Shown piece by piece: positions 1 to 20,319 of a stretch of 64,000 nucleotides of DNA. Position numbers and translations under genes: made by a program. Under the pieces are notes generated by a model. That model was given only the letters and a program-made list of their open reading frames with translations, was not told the DNA's origin and searched no databases. Source of the DNA: Xiphophorus maculatus (lineage: Eukaryota; Chordata; Actinopteri; Cyprinodontiformes; Poeciliidae); contig NC_036458.1 in the NCBI RefSeq assembly GCF_002775205.1, positions 496,983 to 560,982 on the forward strand, read 5' to 3'. Within the stretch, counting starts at the first letter, position 1. Each line of letters begins with the position of its first letter.

Positions 1-234
1 GTTTAAATAAGGCCATGGGCTCTCATCACCAGCTGGTGGTTCCCCTGGAGCCGTGTCCGACGTAGTTGCAGTCGTTGTGGTCTCCGTCTCCTCCTCCATG
101 TGGCTGCTGCTGATTGCGAGACTTGCTTTGTGTTTAATGGGAGAAGCGAAACAGGTGTATCCTATTGGTGGTGATGAACAAGCCCAGGCAAGCAGGATAC
201 GGACTTTGTTCGGTAGCCTACTTGCTACTTGCTA

Positions 235-468
235 ATCAGTAGGTGGAGTCAAAACACTTGCGTTTCTCTCTCTCGCTTTTTTGTAACGAGTAACTAAACC
301 ACACATTGAAAATGTATCGGAGTAAAAGTACGCAATTAAGTTCGGAAATATAGTGAAGTAAAAGTGAAAGTCATCAAAAATTTTCATACTCCAGGAAAGT
401 ATGAAGTACTCCAAAATATACTTAAGTAAAGTAGTGAAGTATTTTTACTTCGTTACTATACAACACTG
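235..468 (-). mobile_element. hAT-like DNA transposon fragment ending in CAGTGTTG
   Basis: Read on the minus strand the segment begins CAGTGTTGTATAGTAACG at 468 and runs into TACTT/AAGTA-rich sequence (ACTTTACTTAAGTATATTTT, then GGAGTACTTCATAC), which is typical of a widespread fish non-autonomous hAT end. The other terminus and the target duplication were not located; it may lie left of the window or be lost. The left limit is approximate. Family assignment is by resemblance only. Confidence 0.45.
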
Positions 469-829
469 CAAAATAGCACCACTTCCACAAAAATAACTTA
501 AAATAAATTAAACAGTTAAATATAAATACAAACACCCACCACAATACGAAAAAGTATTAAAGCAGCTTCATAACAGAAAAGGTGCCACAATACAAATATC
601 AAATAATATTCAGTGTTATGTGTGATTGGTCAGATGTGTGGAGCACACGCTTACCCTAACCCAGTGGACCGACCGAGGGAAAAAACTCTCCGCTCTGGCA
701 CTGGCAGAAGAGCAAAACGCGCAAGGAGAGGGAGAAGGAGGGGAGAGACAGCGAGGCACCGCAGGACAAAAAAAAACAATGTGGGGAAAAACTATCAGCT
801 CTGGCACTTGCAGAGCACAAGCACAACGA

Positions 830-980
830 CAGGGAGGCGGAGAGACAGCGATATACTGTAGAAAAAAACCGGCTCCCAAATAGGATCCTAAAACGGCTCC
901 CATTGTGGAGCCGGTTCCAATGGTTCACTTCAAAGAGCCGGCTCTTAGAACCGGATCGTTCGCGACCGACACATCACTAG
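830..980. mobile_element. Probable hAT-type element end, rich in GAGCCGGCTC palindromes
   Basis: The segment has repeated GGAGCCGGTT/AGAGCCGGCTCTT words and ends CGCGACCGACACATCACTAG. Read from the right this is CTAGTGATGTGTCGGTCGCG, the look of a hAT terminal inverted repeat. The left end was not defined and no target duplication was confirmed. Confidence 0.35.
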
Positions 981-1791
981 TTAGCCGGGTTTTTGCTCTT
1001 CGGCTCGTTAAATGCGTTGCTCCGTCTCCAGGTGAAGCTCTGCGCCGCCTGCTGCGCCCAGAGCTTCTCCTCCTGCAGGTGAAGGCGGAGGTTCCTCCTC
1101 CGTTAATGTCAGCAGACAAAAGAGTCGGCTGCTGGAAGCGCCATGATGGTTTACTGGTGATTTATTCAGAGCAGACGGACACAACATACGGCTAAAATTA
1201 TTTAAAACGTTTTATTTCATGACTAGAATGAAAACGGAGACAGGCATATCCAAAAAAATAGCCAAAAAAGTATTAAATCTGATATTTATTGAGTAATCTT
1301 TGAGCTAACCTTTAGCAAACAGCATGCTAATGGCTAGCAAGGTGTTCGCTAACCGTTAGCACACTGCTCCCCATCGAGGCCTGTTTTATTTATAAAATAA
1401 AACATTTTACAAACTGATGTAACTGATTAAGATAAATGTAGGCAGATTTAAAAAGGAGGCCGAATAAAAAAAAATAAAAGGTCAAATTAATCTTCAGGTC
1501 TTAGTAATAATACATTTATTATATCTTTATAATACTTTAAACATGACGTTTTGTGGATAAAGAAAGTAAACTGAAAATTATAACAACCAAGAACAGTCCT
1601 GAATATCACAACATTTTTAGTCAAATAACGATGGACCAGAATTCCCAGTAGTTCTGTCCTCCCAGTGGATCCCATAATAAATGGAGGACTGGTTTGAAAT
1701 GTGAGTCTGGTTGCTGAAAAAGTCAGAGCTGTTTGTTGAAAGACATGTAGAGCTAATTCCTCCTGAAGCTCTGAGGAGGTCAGGAGACTCA

Positions 1792-2463
1792 GCTCCGTCA
1801 GACAGTGGCCTCCGTCGGGCAGTGGCCTCCGTCAGACAGTGGCCTCCGTCGGGCAGTGGCCTCCGTCAGACAGTGGCCTCCGTCGGGCAGTGGCCTCCGT
1901 CAGACAGTGGCCTCCGTCAGACAGTGGCCTCCGTCAGACAGTGGCCTCCGTCGGGCAGTGGCCTCCGTCAGACAGTGGCCTCCGTCGGGCTGTGGCCTCC
2001 GTCAGACAGTGGCCTCCGTCGGGCTGTGGCCTCCGTCGGGCTGTGGCCTCCGTCAGACAGTGGCCTCCGTCGGGCAGTGGCCTCCGTCGGGCAGTGGCCT
2101 CCGTCAGACAGTGGCCTCCGTCGGGCTGTGGCCTCCGTCGGACAGTGGCCTCCGTCGGGCAGTGGCCTCCGTCAGACAGTGGCCTCCGTCGGGCTGTGGC
2201 CTCCGTCGGGCAGTGGCCTCCGTCGGGCAGTGGCCTCCGTCGGGCTGTGGCCTCCGTCGGGCTGTGGCCTCCGTCGGGCAGTGGCCTCCGTCGGGCAGTG
2301 GCCTCCGTCGGGCAGTGGCCTCCGTCGGGCTGTGGCCTCCGTCGGGCTGTGGCCTCCGTCGGGCTGTGGCCTCCGTCGGGCAGTGGCCTCCGTCGGGCAG
2401 TGGCCTCCGTCGGGCTGTGGCCTCCGTCGGGCAGTGGCCTCCGTCGGGCAGTGGCCTCCGTCT
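1792..2463 (+). repeat. 17-bp minisatellite, 39 copies, in the doc2 intron just before the C2A exon
   Basis: The unit is GTGGCCTCCGTCRGRCW, 17 bp, repeated without interruption about 39 times and ending 31 bp before the doc2 exon at 2495. Unit endings vary between AGACA, GGGCA and GGGCT (one GGACA). The unit contains no stop codon in any + frame, so all three frames stay open and each yields the same 17-residue peptide period. This is a by-product, not a gene. Confidence 0.97.
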
Positions 2464-2467
2464 CTAG

Positions 2468-11002
<8,535 letters not shown>

Positions 11003-11448
11003 GGACGCCACCTGCGGTCGCCATGACGCCGCCTGTGGTCGGCGCGCCTTCGTCTCTGATCATCTGGAAACGTTTTGGTCGCTGAGACTCCAGCATGTTT
11101 ACAGGATCCGGGCGATCCGCCCCGTCTTGGACCGACGCTTCACTCTCTGCATGGAGCCATTATTATTATTGTTATTGACTATTGATTATTGATTGTATGA
11201 TTTGTGAAGTCTTGCATTTCGGAGCCTTTAAAGTCCCACAGCAGCATTAGACACAGTCAGAGGAGGCCGGCGACCTTTGACCTTTGCCCTGGTGATGGAG
11301 CCGCCTTCATCTGGTCCTTCAGGCTCCACCCATTTATGGAGGAGAGGCTCCTCCCACCGTCTGACGGTCCGGTACCGGTCCAGTTCCAGGAGCTTCCAGA
11401 ACCAGAGTCGTGAAAAACTCGATGAAATCTGAGTAAATGTTAGCAACT

Positions 11449-11597
11449 AGAGATTACTGATAATCCAGATTACTGATAATCCAGATTGCTGATAATCCAG
11501 ATTACTGATAATCCAGATTGCTGATAATCCAGATTACTGATAATCCAGATTGCTGATAATCCAGATTGCTGATAATCCAGATTGCTGATAATCCAGC
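11449..11597 (+). repeat. 16-bp tandem repeat in the doc2 3' region
   Basis: About nine copies of ATTRCTGATAATCCAG, with the R alternating between A and G, lie 450 bp after the doc2 stop codon and would be transcribed as part of the 3' UTR. Confidence 0.93.
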
Positions 11598-13072
11598 TGG
11601 CTCTCCAGGGTTCCGTGGTTCTTGTTTGCTCCAGACGATGTTTTTTTCAGGATGGTGTCAAAGGTCAGCTGTTCCCAGGAATCCAGAAAGAGAATCGATT
11701 CGGTGGATCAGAAATGCTCGGCTCCACCAGGATGACGGGAACAGCCGGAGAACGGGCATCAAAGTTCGGCTCAACGATCCGTCACAGAGCCAAACACGTC
11801 AACGTTATTTCCTGTAGTTCTGAAGGTTCTGGTGGTTCTGGTGGTTCACATGGAAACCCAACGTCAGATTTTTAAATCAGATTTTATCCAGAAATACCAG
11901 GTTCTGTCTCAGAATTACTGCATCAATGCAGCGTGGCATGGAGACCAGCTGGAGGTTCTGATGAGGTTCTGGAGGTCCAGGTTGCTTTGGCAGCAGACCT
12001 TCATCGTTGGTTCGGCCTCTTCTTCCTGACAGAACCTTTTGGATCGTCTCTGAGGTTCTGACGCTGCGTTGACCGTAGGGTTCAGAAAACCCAGTGGACC
12101 AGAACCAGAACCAGTAGATGGTACCAGATCATGACCAGCTGAGGAAACCTCCTGCAACCTGGTTCTGGTTCCGGTTCTGGTTCATGGCTGCTGTCATCTC
12201 TAGTACTGATCATTTTTTCCTTCCAGTCAACTTTCTGAGTCGGTAAATGTTGGTTTTCGTTCTGTGATCCAGAATCATCAAACGGATCAGAACCGGGACG
12301 ACTTTACTTTGAAAATAGTAAATTATTGAACTGTTGGTTCATTTTGTTATTTTACTTTTGGACCAAAATATTTCACATTTTTACAAGATAAAAATTCATG
12401 AAAGAAACAAAATCAAATAAATTCTTTTTTTTTCTGTTTGCTGATTTGATCTTCCAGCTCTTCCATCAGCTGCAGCGCCTCCTGCTGGCCTCACTCAGAT
12501 TAACCCAGACTAGGATTAGAAGGAGTTTTCTCATTTAATCTGATTTAATCTTTGGCTCCTTTTGATTTATTAACATGATTTAATCTGTTTTAACCTTAAT
12601 CTGAGATTCCACTGATCTGAATTTCCGATTTAATCTAAACTCCTTCATAATTTAATCTGCATTTCCTCTTGATTCATTTCCAGATGAACCTTCATTTAAT
12701 CTAGAAATGATCTTAATTTATTATTTCCTGATTTAAATTAGTTTCTTTTTTATTTGATCTGTTTTCTGATTTTACATATTTCAATCTGAGTTGTATGTTT
12801 TAATCTGGGTTCCATTATATTAATCTGGATTATATCCTGTTTTAATCTGAGTCTTCTGATCTAATCTCCTTCCTCAGACTGAAACGTTGCTCTGCTCTTG
12901 TTGATGATGAAGATGATGGTATAAATTAATCCAAGTGGTTCTTCCTCGTCGCTGCATGGATTACGTTGATGTCCTGTTTCTATGGTAACAGAAACTTCCG
13001 GTTGTGTTTACATTTTTCTGCACGACTGAATGTTGGACCGTGGCTCTGGATCGGATGGTGTTTTTCTGAAAC

Positions 13073-13078
13073 AATAAA
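13073..13078 (+). terminator. Candidate doc2 polyadenylation signal AATAAA
   Basis: AATAAA lies in the interval between the doc2 stop and the convergent zinc-finger gene, and is the first clear hexamer on + after 11002. No transcript evidence is available. Confidence 0.35.
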
Positions 13079-13661
13079 TCCTGGCTGCAGCTCTGCCTCT
13101 GTACTGAGTGGGTTTGTTTCCACAGCGCCCCCTGCAGGCAGCTGGCCTGGTTTCAGGTCAGCAGAGCAACATGGAGGCTGAAGCTCCAGATGTTTTATCA
13201 TCACAAATCTGAGACATTTTGATGATTTAATGGAGCATCAAAGATCAGGACGGTTTTAAAGGTTCAGAAAATCTCTTTTGGTTGATATTTGCGTTTAATC
13301 CATAAACATTGATCTGCAGGTTCAACCAACGATTCTCCATTTTCTGATATGCAGCAGAAAGTGTCATAGAAAACACATTTCAACACCACTTGTATCAGTT
13401 TTGTCAAGTTTGAAACATTTTATTGAATCTTTTTCTCATGAAACCAAAATCTGATGATCACATTTTCACCAAACTTCCAGTTTTTTCCCTGGGAAGTTTC
13501 AAGGTTCTTCCAGTCCAACCAGTCAGCGTGTAGACGGCATGTAATGGTTGTCGTGGGCGGTTGCTATGGTAACCCCAGGGCGCTGCAGACCTCCAGTGCT
13601 TTCCCTGACCGTCCTCACTGGATCCGGTCTGGACTCGGTTCAGTTTTAGAGCCGCTGGTTG

Positions 13662-13667
13662 TTTATT
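13662..13667 (-). terminator. Candidate polyadenylation signal of the zinc-finger gene
   Basis: TTTATT on + is AATAAA on -, about 600 bp after the zinc-finger stop codon. A second TTTATT lies near 13420. The two convergent transcripts would end within about 0.6 kb of each other. Confidence 0.35.
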
Positions 13668-14272
13668 AAAGATCTGATTAAATGTGGCCTAATTAAAGGC
13701 CGGGTTTGTCTAACGTCGATGCTTCTGCTTTACTTCCAGGCTGTTGACAGTTTCCTTCTTCCAGAATCAGGCAGCGCTCCGGTCCAACTCTTCACATGTT
13801 GATCCAGGAGGAAGACGAGCAGAAAAGATTTTCAGCACAAACCAGCAGAGCTGATCTGGTTCCAGAGAAATCCAAACCCTGAAGTCAGGATTTCTGACAG
13901 AAACATGCAGGATTCCTCAGTGAGCCTTTAGGAGGTTCTGGTTCCTGCCGAGTCTCCGGCAGCGGGTCGGACTCCGCTGCTTCCCAGGGCTGAAGGATCC
14001 GTGGAAGATGTTGGATCTGTGGAAGCTGCTGTTGGTCTTGGATGAACATTTTCCATGTCCGACCTGGATCTGCCTCCTGACTCCTTCCTGGGTTCGCTCC
14101 GGTTGCATCGGAGATTCTGTGTGAACCGGTTCTGTCCAGTTAGAGTAACTAGATTGAAAACGTTCTTTCACACCTCATTTGTTCAATCTCAAACTCCCTG
14201 AACAGTGAAGACATTCGGTCCGCAGAAGGTTCTGGTTGACTCCACGCCCCGCCGCCTCCTCAGTCTGTCCGT

Positions 14273-16428
14273 TCAGGCGCTGGCTCCGTAGCACAGGTCC
14301 TTCCTGAGGTGCAGCTGCAGGCCGCTGGCGCTGGTGAAGGTCTTGGCGCAGCGTCCGCAGCGGTACGGTTTCTCCCCAGAGTGCGTGCGTTTGTGCTTCT
14401 TCATGGTGTCTCCGTCGCTGAAGGTGCGGCAGCAGAACGGGCAGCTGTACGGACGCTCGCCGGTGTGGATCCGCAGGTGTCGCCGCAGGTTTCCTCTCTG
14501 GCTGAAGCTCTTGGAGCAGAAGGTGCAGCGGTGCGGCCGCTCGCCCGTGTGCGTGCGCAGGTGGCGCCGCAGATCGGCCGACTGGGCGAAGGACTTGCAG
14601 CACCAGTCGCAGGCGTAGGTCTTCCTCTTCTGCTCCAGATGGAGGCGGAGCCCAGCGCTGTGACTGAACGCCTCGCCGCAGCGAGGGCAGCGGCGTACGA
14701 GCTCAGGGACGAGCGCTGTGACCGCGGCGTCTTCAGGCGGCCGGGTCTCCTGAGAGGACGGCCCGGTTCCGGAGGCGTTCTGCCGATCCGCCGGCAGCTG
14801 CTCTTCCTCAGACGTGTAGTCAAAGCCCGACTCAACGCGAGCGTTGGCAGACTCAGCTGGACTCTCTCTGCTCGCTTCTTCGGGTTCGGCTTTGACCCGT
14901 GCAGGGGGCGGGGCCTGTGGCTCCTCCCTCGGCGCCGGCCCGTCAGCGTGGATCCTGGGAGGATTCAGGGGCAGATGAGCCAGGAGAGGAGACGTCCTCC
15001 GGAACGCCTCCTGCAGCGGGTCGGGTTTCGGTTCTGCGGGTCGGAGCCGGGTCGGTGCCGATGGCGCTTCTTTCAGAACCGACAGAAGTTGGACTGAATC
15101 CGGAGGAGGTCTGGACTGGGTCAGGGTGGAGTCCGGCTCCTCTAGGAGGGCTCTGGGTTTCAGGTCACTAGGCTGCTGCTCTGCAGGTACGAAACCCAAA
15201 CCGGCCTGGGTCGACCCTGAAACAGAAACAGAACCCGTTCACCTCAGCCCAGACAAGCCAACCAGTCACAACATTAAGACCAGGAATCTCAGGTTCCGAG
15301 TGGCTTCGGTCAGAAGAACCTGGGATTGTTGGAGCTAAAAACCACATCACTGATTGGGGCCCACAGCCCTGAGATGAACTTTAAGGAGATTGCTGCATAG
15401 CTATGGAGCCCTACTAGTCCGAGCAGTTCCAGGTTATCTTCACCTACAATTATCTGCAGGTGTTCCACCAGGAGGCGTCCTGGGACCCCTGCTGGTTCTC
15501 ACTGCAGCAGCAGTCTGGGGGCTGTCCTAGAGATGGATGGCCCCAAAGTACAAAAAGTATCGTGACGTCACCGTTGTGCGACACAAACACAACGCAGCGC
15601 TGGATGACATGGAAGCTAGGCTGAACATTTCTGTTAAAATACTTTTTATTGGTCTGATGTTTTACTGTGAGCCAGAATCAACAAACTGACACCTGGAGTC
15701 ACTCTGAGGGGAATTAATCAACAGTTTTACTTTTTGAAGTGATTTAGTTAAATGAACCTTTTGATGATGATATTATAATTTAATGAGCTGTATCTGTATG
15801 ATTCTGCTCATATTACAGCACAGACTCAGGCTGAACGTCCGTTAAAGCTTTTCTAAAACTATCATTTTGTGTTTACATATCAACATAAATCTGTCCAGTG
15901 GGACTCATTTATTTCCAATATCAATTACACAATAACTCGGGGTGATTTCCACTGAGCTGGAAAGGACAGTCTGTTAGTTTCTAATGAAAGTCACCATCAG
16001 CTGATTCCCCATCAGGCTTCAGGGGAAAAGGAAGTAGCGATCAAAACCTGAAAAAGTCCCTTTTGTTTAAATATATCGACAGAAATTGTCCTTTAAGCTA
16101 AAGCCGAATATTAAACGCGGTTCTGGTCTGCACAGAACAGGTTTTATACATTTGATTCGGTCAATATTTAATGTTAAAATTGCCAGTAAGTTTTAAAACC
16201 AGAGATTTTCCGGCGGGGTTTGGAACGACCCTCACTCAGCCACTCGGTCTCGGCCTCCAGCAGCAGGATGTCCCGCAGCTGCCTCCGCAGGCTCTCGTTC
16301 TCCCGCCGGGTTCTGGCCGTCTCCTCCCGGTACTGGGCCACCGTGTCCTCCACCACGTCCAGAACCTCCTTCACCACGGCGGTGAGCCGCTCCGTCAGGT
16401 AGGCGCTGAGCAGCTGCAGTTTGGTCAT
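14273..16428 (-). CDS. C2H2 zinc-finger protein, two coding exons
   Basis: Exon 1 is 16428-16236 and starts [19 protein letters not shown]. It is a predicted helical segment ([19 protein letters not shown], then [15 protein letters not shown]) of the kind that opens many teleost zinc-finger proteins. It splices (A|GTGAGG to TTTCAG|GG) to exon 2, 15216-14273 (TGA). The total is 1137 bp, 378 aa, in frame. After an acidic, proline-rich middle come five zinc-finger units. Fingers 2-4 are canonical C-x2-C-x12-H-x3-H joined by [18 protein letters not shown] linkers. Finger 1 (CPRCGEAF...) lacks the second His, and the last unit has a Cys where the final His is expected (HLRKDLC). This suggests a nuclear DNA-binding factor; the target is unknown and no orthologue could be named. 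It is convergent with doc2 and divergent from prrt2. The upstream start is chosen because this N-terminus is typical of the family. Confidence 0.85.
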
Positions 16429-18337
16429 TTTGATCCTGAAAACACCGACAGCTGAACCAGAACCGAATATTACCGACCAAACAGGAAGCAACTGGGCGAG
16501 CCTTCAAAATAAGACTCCGTCTAAGAGTCCAGCTTCGCTGAGAATCAATTTGTGTTCAGAACCGAGGAGAAGACCCAGAAAAGAGGAAACTGGTTCGGAT
16601 GTTCAGGAACAACCCGGAACCGCAAAAGGTCAGCCCGCCATGAACTGGAGCTCCAGTGAGACGGCCCAGTGAAACCAGTTCACTGGTAAAGCTGCTGCTG
16701 CCATGATGGGGAGAAGCCCGGCATGGTGGTGGCAGCATGTTGCTGTGGGCTCTCACTCAGTGAACTTACTAATAAATTAGCTTTGGACCCAGTTGGGACG
16801 TCCGACTGGACGATGATCCAAACTGGTTTTGGGTCGGACCCAGCAGGTTCTGGACCTGACAGAACTTTTAACTCGAACCCATCCATTCTTCCAGTAGTAT
16901 TATTAAAACCAAGTCCCATAGCAAAAATGTGCGTTGCTATGGTGACGTTGCTATGGCGATGACCTGCAGCTCTATCATAGAAATGTTTCCGGTTGTTTCT
17001 GGAGACAAATCAAAACCTTCAGCCTGATTTCTTCCTTCTCACTAACTTTGATTCCACCAAATTAAAACTGATGTTTTCATCACCAGAACTTTTCTATGAA
17101 CCTCTAAATTAAAATAAATTCATTTAAACCTTCTTAAGTTTTTCCTGTAAATAAAATGGAGTTGTTTCCCAAAAAGTTGGCATATGAAAAATGGGTCTGA
17201 TTCTGGTTCTGGTTCTGGTTCTGGTTCTGGGTCTGGGTCTGGTTCTGGGTCTGGTCCTGGTTCCGGGTCTGGTTCCGGGTCTGGTTCTGTGATAATCCAG
17301 AGATAATTCAGTTTAACGGTTTCCAGCTCTGCTCTCAATCTCAGGTCACACCAGTAAAACCAGCATTAGCTTCTTCTTCAACTGGTTTCTCCTCGTTGTT
17401 AAGATTCAACAGAAGCTGGAATAAATCTCTCATGTTGGGTCCAAATGTCTCTCATTTGACAGTTGGTGCCGGTAAAATGGGTTCGTTAAATGTGTCAGGA
17501 TAAACTAAATTATTCTAGAAATAGTGGATAAAACATGAAAAATGTGTTTTCTGTTTTCAGTTCCGCCAGTGGCCGCTGGGTGGCGGTGAACTCACTAAAA
17601 CTGCAGACAAACCACGATCAACACTTCCTGTAGAATACCAAAATAAGAGCCCAGGCTGATCAGAGCTCAGAGAGTCAAACTGCTTCATGGTACCGTTAGA
17701 ACCTCAACCAGTCCCGGTTCGGTCTCGGTTCTCCAGGCATTTAATGGATCCTGATAAACTGTGTGAAGTTGGGTCTGGGTTCTGGGAGTCCAGACTGACC
17801 TGGAGGTTCCAGATGGAGAAAAACATATTGGGCCGCTAGAACTTCATTGCCTGGTTATTTGTTCGGAAGTCTGTGGTTCTGCTGGGTTTGGTTTGAACTG
17901 GTTTGGTCCGGTCCGGTCCGGTCCAACACTGGTCTCCAGTGCGTTTCCCTGGGACCTTGAGTCGAGTCGACAGAGGGAATAAAATAATTAGTGGCTTTGA
18001 AAAGTTAAAACAACAATCTGAAAAGTGTGGTGTGCTTTATTGGGTCAGAACTCTGGAGAACCTCCTGTCACTGACGGGAGGGATGGATGGATGGAGAACA
18101 TCAGCTTTGACTAGGCCATTCTGTTGACCTAAACCGACGCATAACCTCCACCAGTTTCAGGTTGGACACAAACTGGACTCGGAGACATGGAGGACATGAG
18201 GGACAGTGGACAGGCTGAAGAAGACTCTGATGAAGAACAGGGACCTCACAGGCTTTTATTTTGAAAGGTCCTTCCATCATGTATTTGTGTAAACTTGATA
18301 TTCAGAGAATGAAAGAAAGCAGCTACTGTACACACAT
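16429..18337. other. Spacer between divergent zinc-finger gene and prrt2
   Basis: No coding exon is seen. The promoter of the zinc-finger gene should lie just right of 16428. A GGTTCTG-type repeat is at 17194-17289. The rest is unique-looking DNA with many scattered GGTTCTG/CAGAACC words. Confidence 0.5.
17194..17289 (+). repeat. (GGTTCT)n/(GGGTCT)n minisatellite
   Basis: About sixteen 6-bp units, CTGGTT, CTGGGT and CTGGTC, follow each other. This is a tandem expansion of the GGTTCTG word that is over-used throughout the window. Confidence 0.9.
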
Positions 18338-18348
18338 GCGCGCGCGCG

Positions 18349-18425
<77 letters not shown>
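18338..18425. repeat. (GC)n(AC)n dinucleotide microsatellite
   Basis: Ten GC units (18338-18357) pass directly into about 34 AC units (to 18425), 88 bp of unbroken alternating purine-pyrimidine. It adjoins the candidate prrt2 leader exon. Confidence 0.98.
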
Positions 18426-18427
<2 letters not shown>

Positions 18428-18636
18428 CCCCTGCAGTGTTGGAGCTGCTGCAGATTCTCTGCATCGTCAGAAACCCGAGAGGAGCTCAGATCCTCCGTCC
18501 TGCTGCTTTTCTCCACATTTACTTCAGTTTCCAGACCCGCTGCTGGAGCCGAATCTGTCGGAACCACCCGAACCCTCTGGACCCCCTGCAGAGACACAAT
18601 GAGCCTCACCCTGCTGCTGGCTGTGGAGTGAACCAG
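18426..18636 (+). other. prrt2: Candidate non-coding first exon of prrt2
   Basis: The stretch is GC-balanced and exon-like, and ends AACCAG|GTGAGC at 18636, a strong donor with no matching coding exon. The first prrt2 coding exon is 2.4 kb downstream and is preceded by acceptor-like TTTCCAG (about 20966). A leader exon here would put the prrt2 promoter over the (GC)n(AC)n tract. This is inference; a short ATG frame inside was not taken as coding. Confidence 0.3.
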
Positions 18637-19736
18637 GTGAGCTTCCAGAGGTGAGAGAACCTGCTGTTGGTCCCGGTCCCGGTTCTGCTGGTTCTGGGTG
18701 GGCGTGTCACGCCTTTGTCTCAGCCTGCGGCTCTCGGCGGCTGAACGCCTGGAAGGTTCTGACTCTTTTATGAAATATTGGCCCGGAGCTCAGCTGCTCT
18801 CCGCTGGTTCCGTTCAGGTCGAACTGGACCTCAGCTGCTCGGTTCTGGACGGGTTCTAGAACGTGCTGTAAGCGGCCGGCGGTCTGGCGCCGGTCCAGTT
18901 GGTCCTGCTGGAACCAATAGATCCATCCGCCGATAAATGTATTCAGACTCTTTATGTTTGTTTTGAAATGGCGCCTTATTATATTTATAATATAATATTT
19001 ACAATATTTGATTCATCCTGTTGAAACAACAAAATCAATTTTGATTCAATAAAAAATATATTTGATTTACTTTCAAATTTGAATTAAATATTTGAGAATA
19101 TAAAATTTAACTGACGATTGTTCCTGCTGAAAAATGATTTAAAGAATTTCATCAACACCAACAGGATTCAGGTGGAACCAGCTGGAACTGGGTTCTGAGT
19201 TTAGGGCGGCGGCCCAGGGCGCCACCTTCTGGGGGGCGCCCACAGTTTCTCTTTTCTTTTTTTATGAATTTTTCATAAAAACTCCAGGAAGTTATGCTAA
19301 CTTATTGCTAGCATCTCCCTGCTGATGGTCGGCAGAGGGCGGGTCCGACTCAAACCACAACTATTCACAGCCGGAACCAGTCCAGTTCTAACTCCCAACT
19401 GGACCACAGTGGTAACCTTTGACCCCTGCTGATTGATCCGAACCAAACAGAACCGGTTCTGGTCCACTTCTCTGCTTGTCCAGACACCAGAGGTCAGAGG
19501 TCAGTTCTGTTAGTCTCCCCTGGTTCTGATAAGTCCAGTACTTTAATCCTCGGTACGAAGCTGAACAGAACCAGCAGGTTAATTGCTGTGGGAGTCATTG
19601 GTTCCGGTACCAACCGGGCCATCAGCGGGCCGCTGGTCTTTCTGAACCACTGAGTGTCAGGATGGAAAATTCTCAAATCATTAAAGGTTCATAAAAATGA
19701 AATCCTCACATTTACTTCAGTTTCACTGCAGCTCCT

Positions 19737-19780
19737 GCTCCAGCTGCAGCTGCAGCAGCAGCAGCAGCAGCAGCTGCAGC
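19737..19780. repeat. CAG/CTG trinucleotide tract
   Basis: CAGCTGCAGC words flank seven to eight pure CAG units. It lies in the spacer before prrt2 and is non-coding as far as can be seen. Confidence 0.9.
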
Positions 19781-19901
19781 ACTGGGTGAAGTTTCATATG
19801 CAGGCATAAGAAGTTCAAAGACCAAAACGTGAAAGTTGATCTTTATGTTTGGCAGGAAATAGCAAAATTCAAACTTTTCATTGTTTTCCTGCTGCCAGCG
19901 T

Positions 19902-19988
19902 CTGCTGGTCCGATACCAGTACCTGCTGGTCCGATACCAGTACCTGCTGGTCCGATACCAGTACCTGCTGGTCCGATACCAGTACCTA
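19902..19988 (+). repeat. 21-bp tandem repeat, four copies
   Basis: The unit GCTGGTCCGATACCAGTACC+T is repeated exactly four times. Because 21 is a multiple of three, frames stay open on both strands (for example PIPVPAG on +); no gene is inferred. Confidence 0.95.
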
Positions 19989-20248
19989 TACTTATGGACA
20001 GTGAACCTCCAGTTCTTCCTGTCTTACTTAGAAAAACAAATAACAAGAATAATGAAACAAAAAATAAATAAAATGAACAATTATTAACCTACAAATAAAC
20101 TCTAAATAATAAAACAAAATAAAGTAAACTAAGAAAAACTAACAAGATTCAAATTGATAAAGAAATAAAGAAATAAGAATAAATGGCTCCAACAAGAGAC
20201 TGTGGCAGAGTTTAGTTCTGCAGCCTCATTTATTCATGGCCGAGCGGC

Positions 20249-20319
20249 GGCGTTGTGACATCACGGCGTTGTGACATCACGGCGTTGTGACATCACGGCG
20301 TTGTGACATCACGGCGTTG
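20249..20319 (+). repeat. 16-bp tandem repeat carrying TGACATCA motifs
   Basis: Four identical copies of GGCGTTGTGACATCAC plus a partial one lie 700 bp before the prrt2 start codon. Each holds TGACATCA, one base from the palindromic CRE/ATF site. Confidence 0.95.

Larger units (their letters stand above)
11003..13100 (+). other. doc2 3' UTR and flanking DNA
   Basis: After the doc2 stop there is no further coding exon. The first good AATAAA on + is at 13073-13078, which would give a roughly 2.1-kb 3' UTR. The interval includes a 16-bp tandem repeat and a TTAATCTG-rich low-complexity part (12530-12860). A DR1-like GACCTTTGACCTTTG lies at 11272-11286. Confidence 0.4.

Noticed and set aside
14309-15097. 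262-aa open frame on +
   Set aside because: Antisense shadow of the GC-rich zinc-finger exon.
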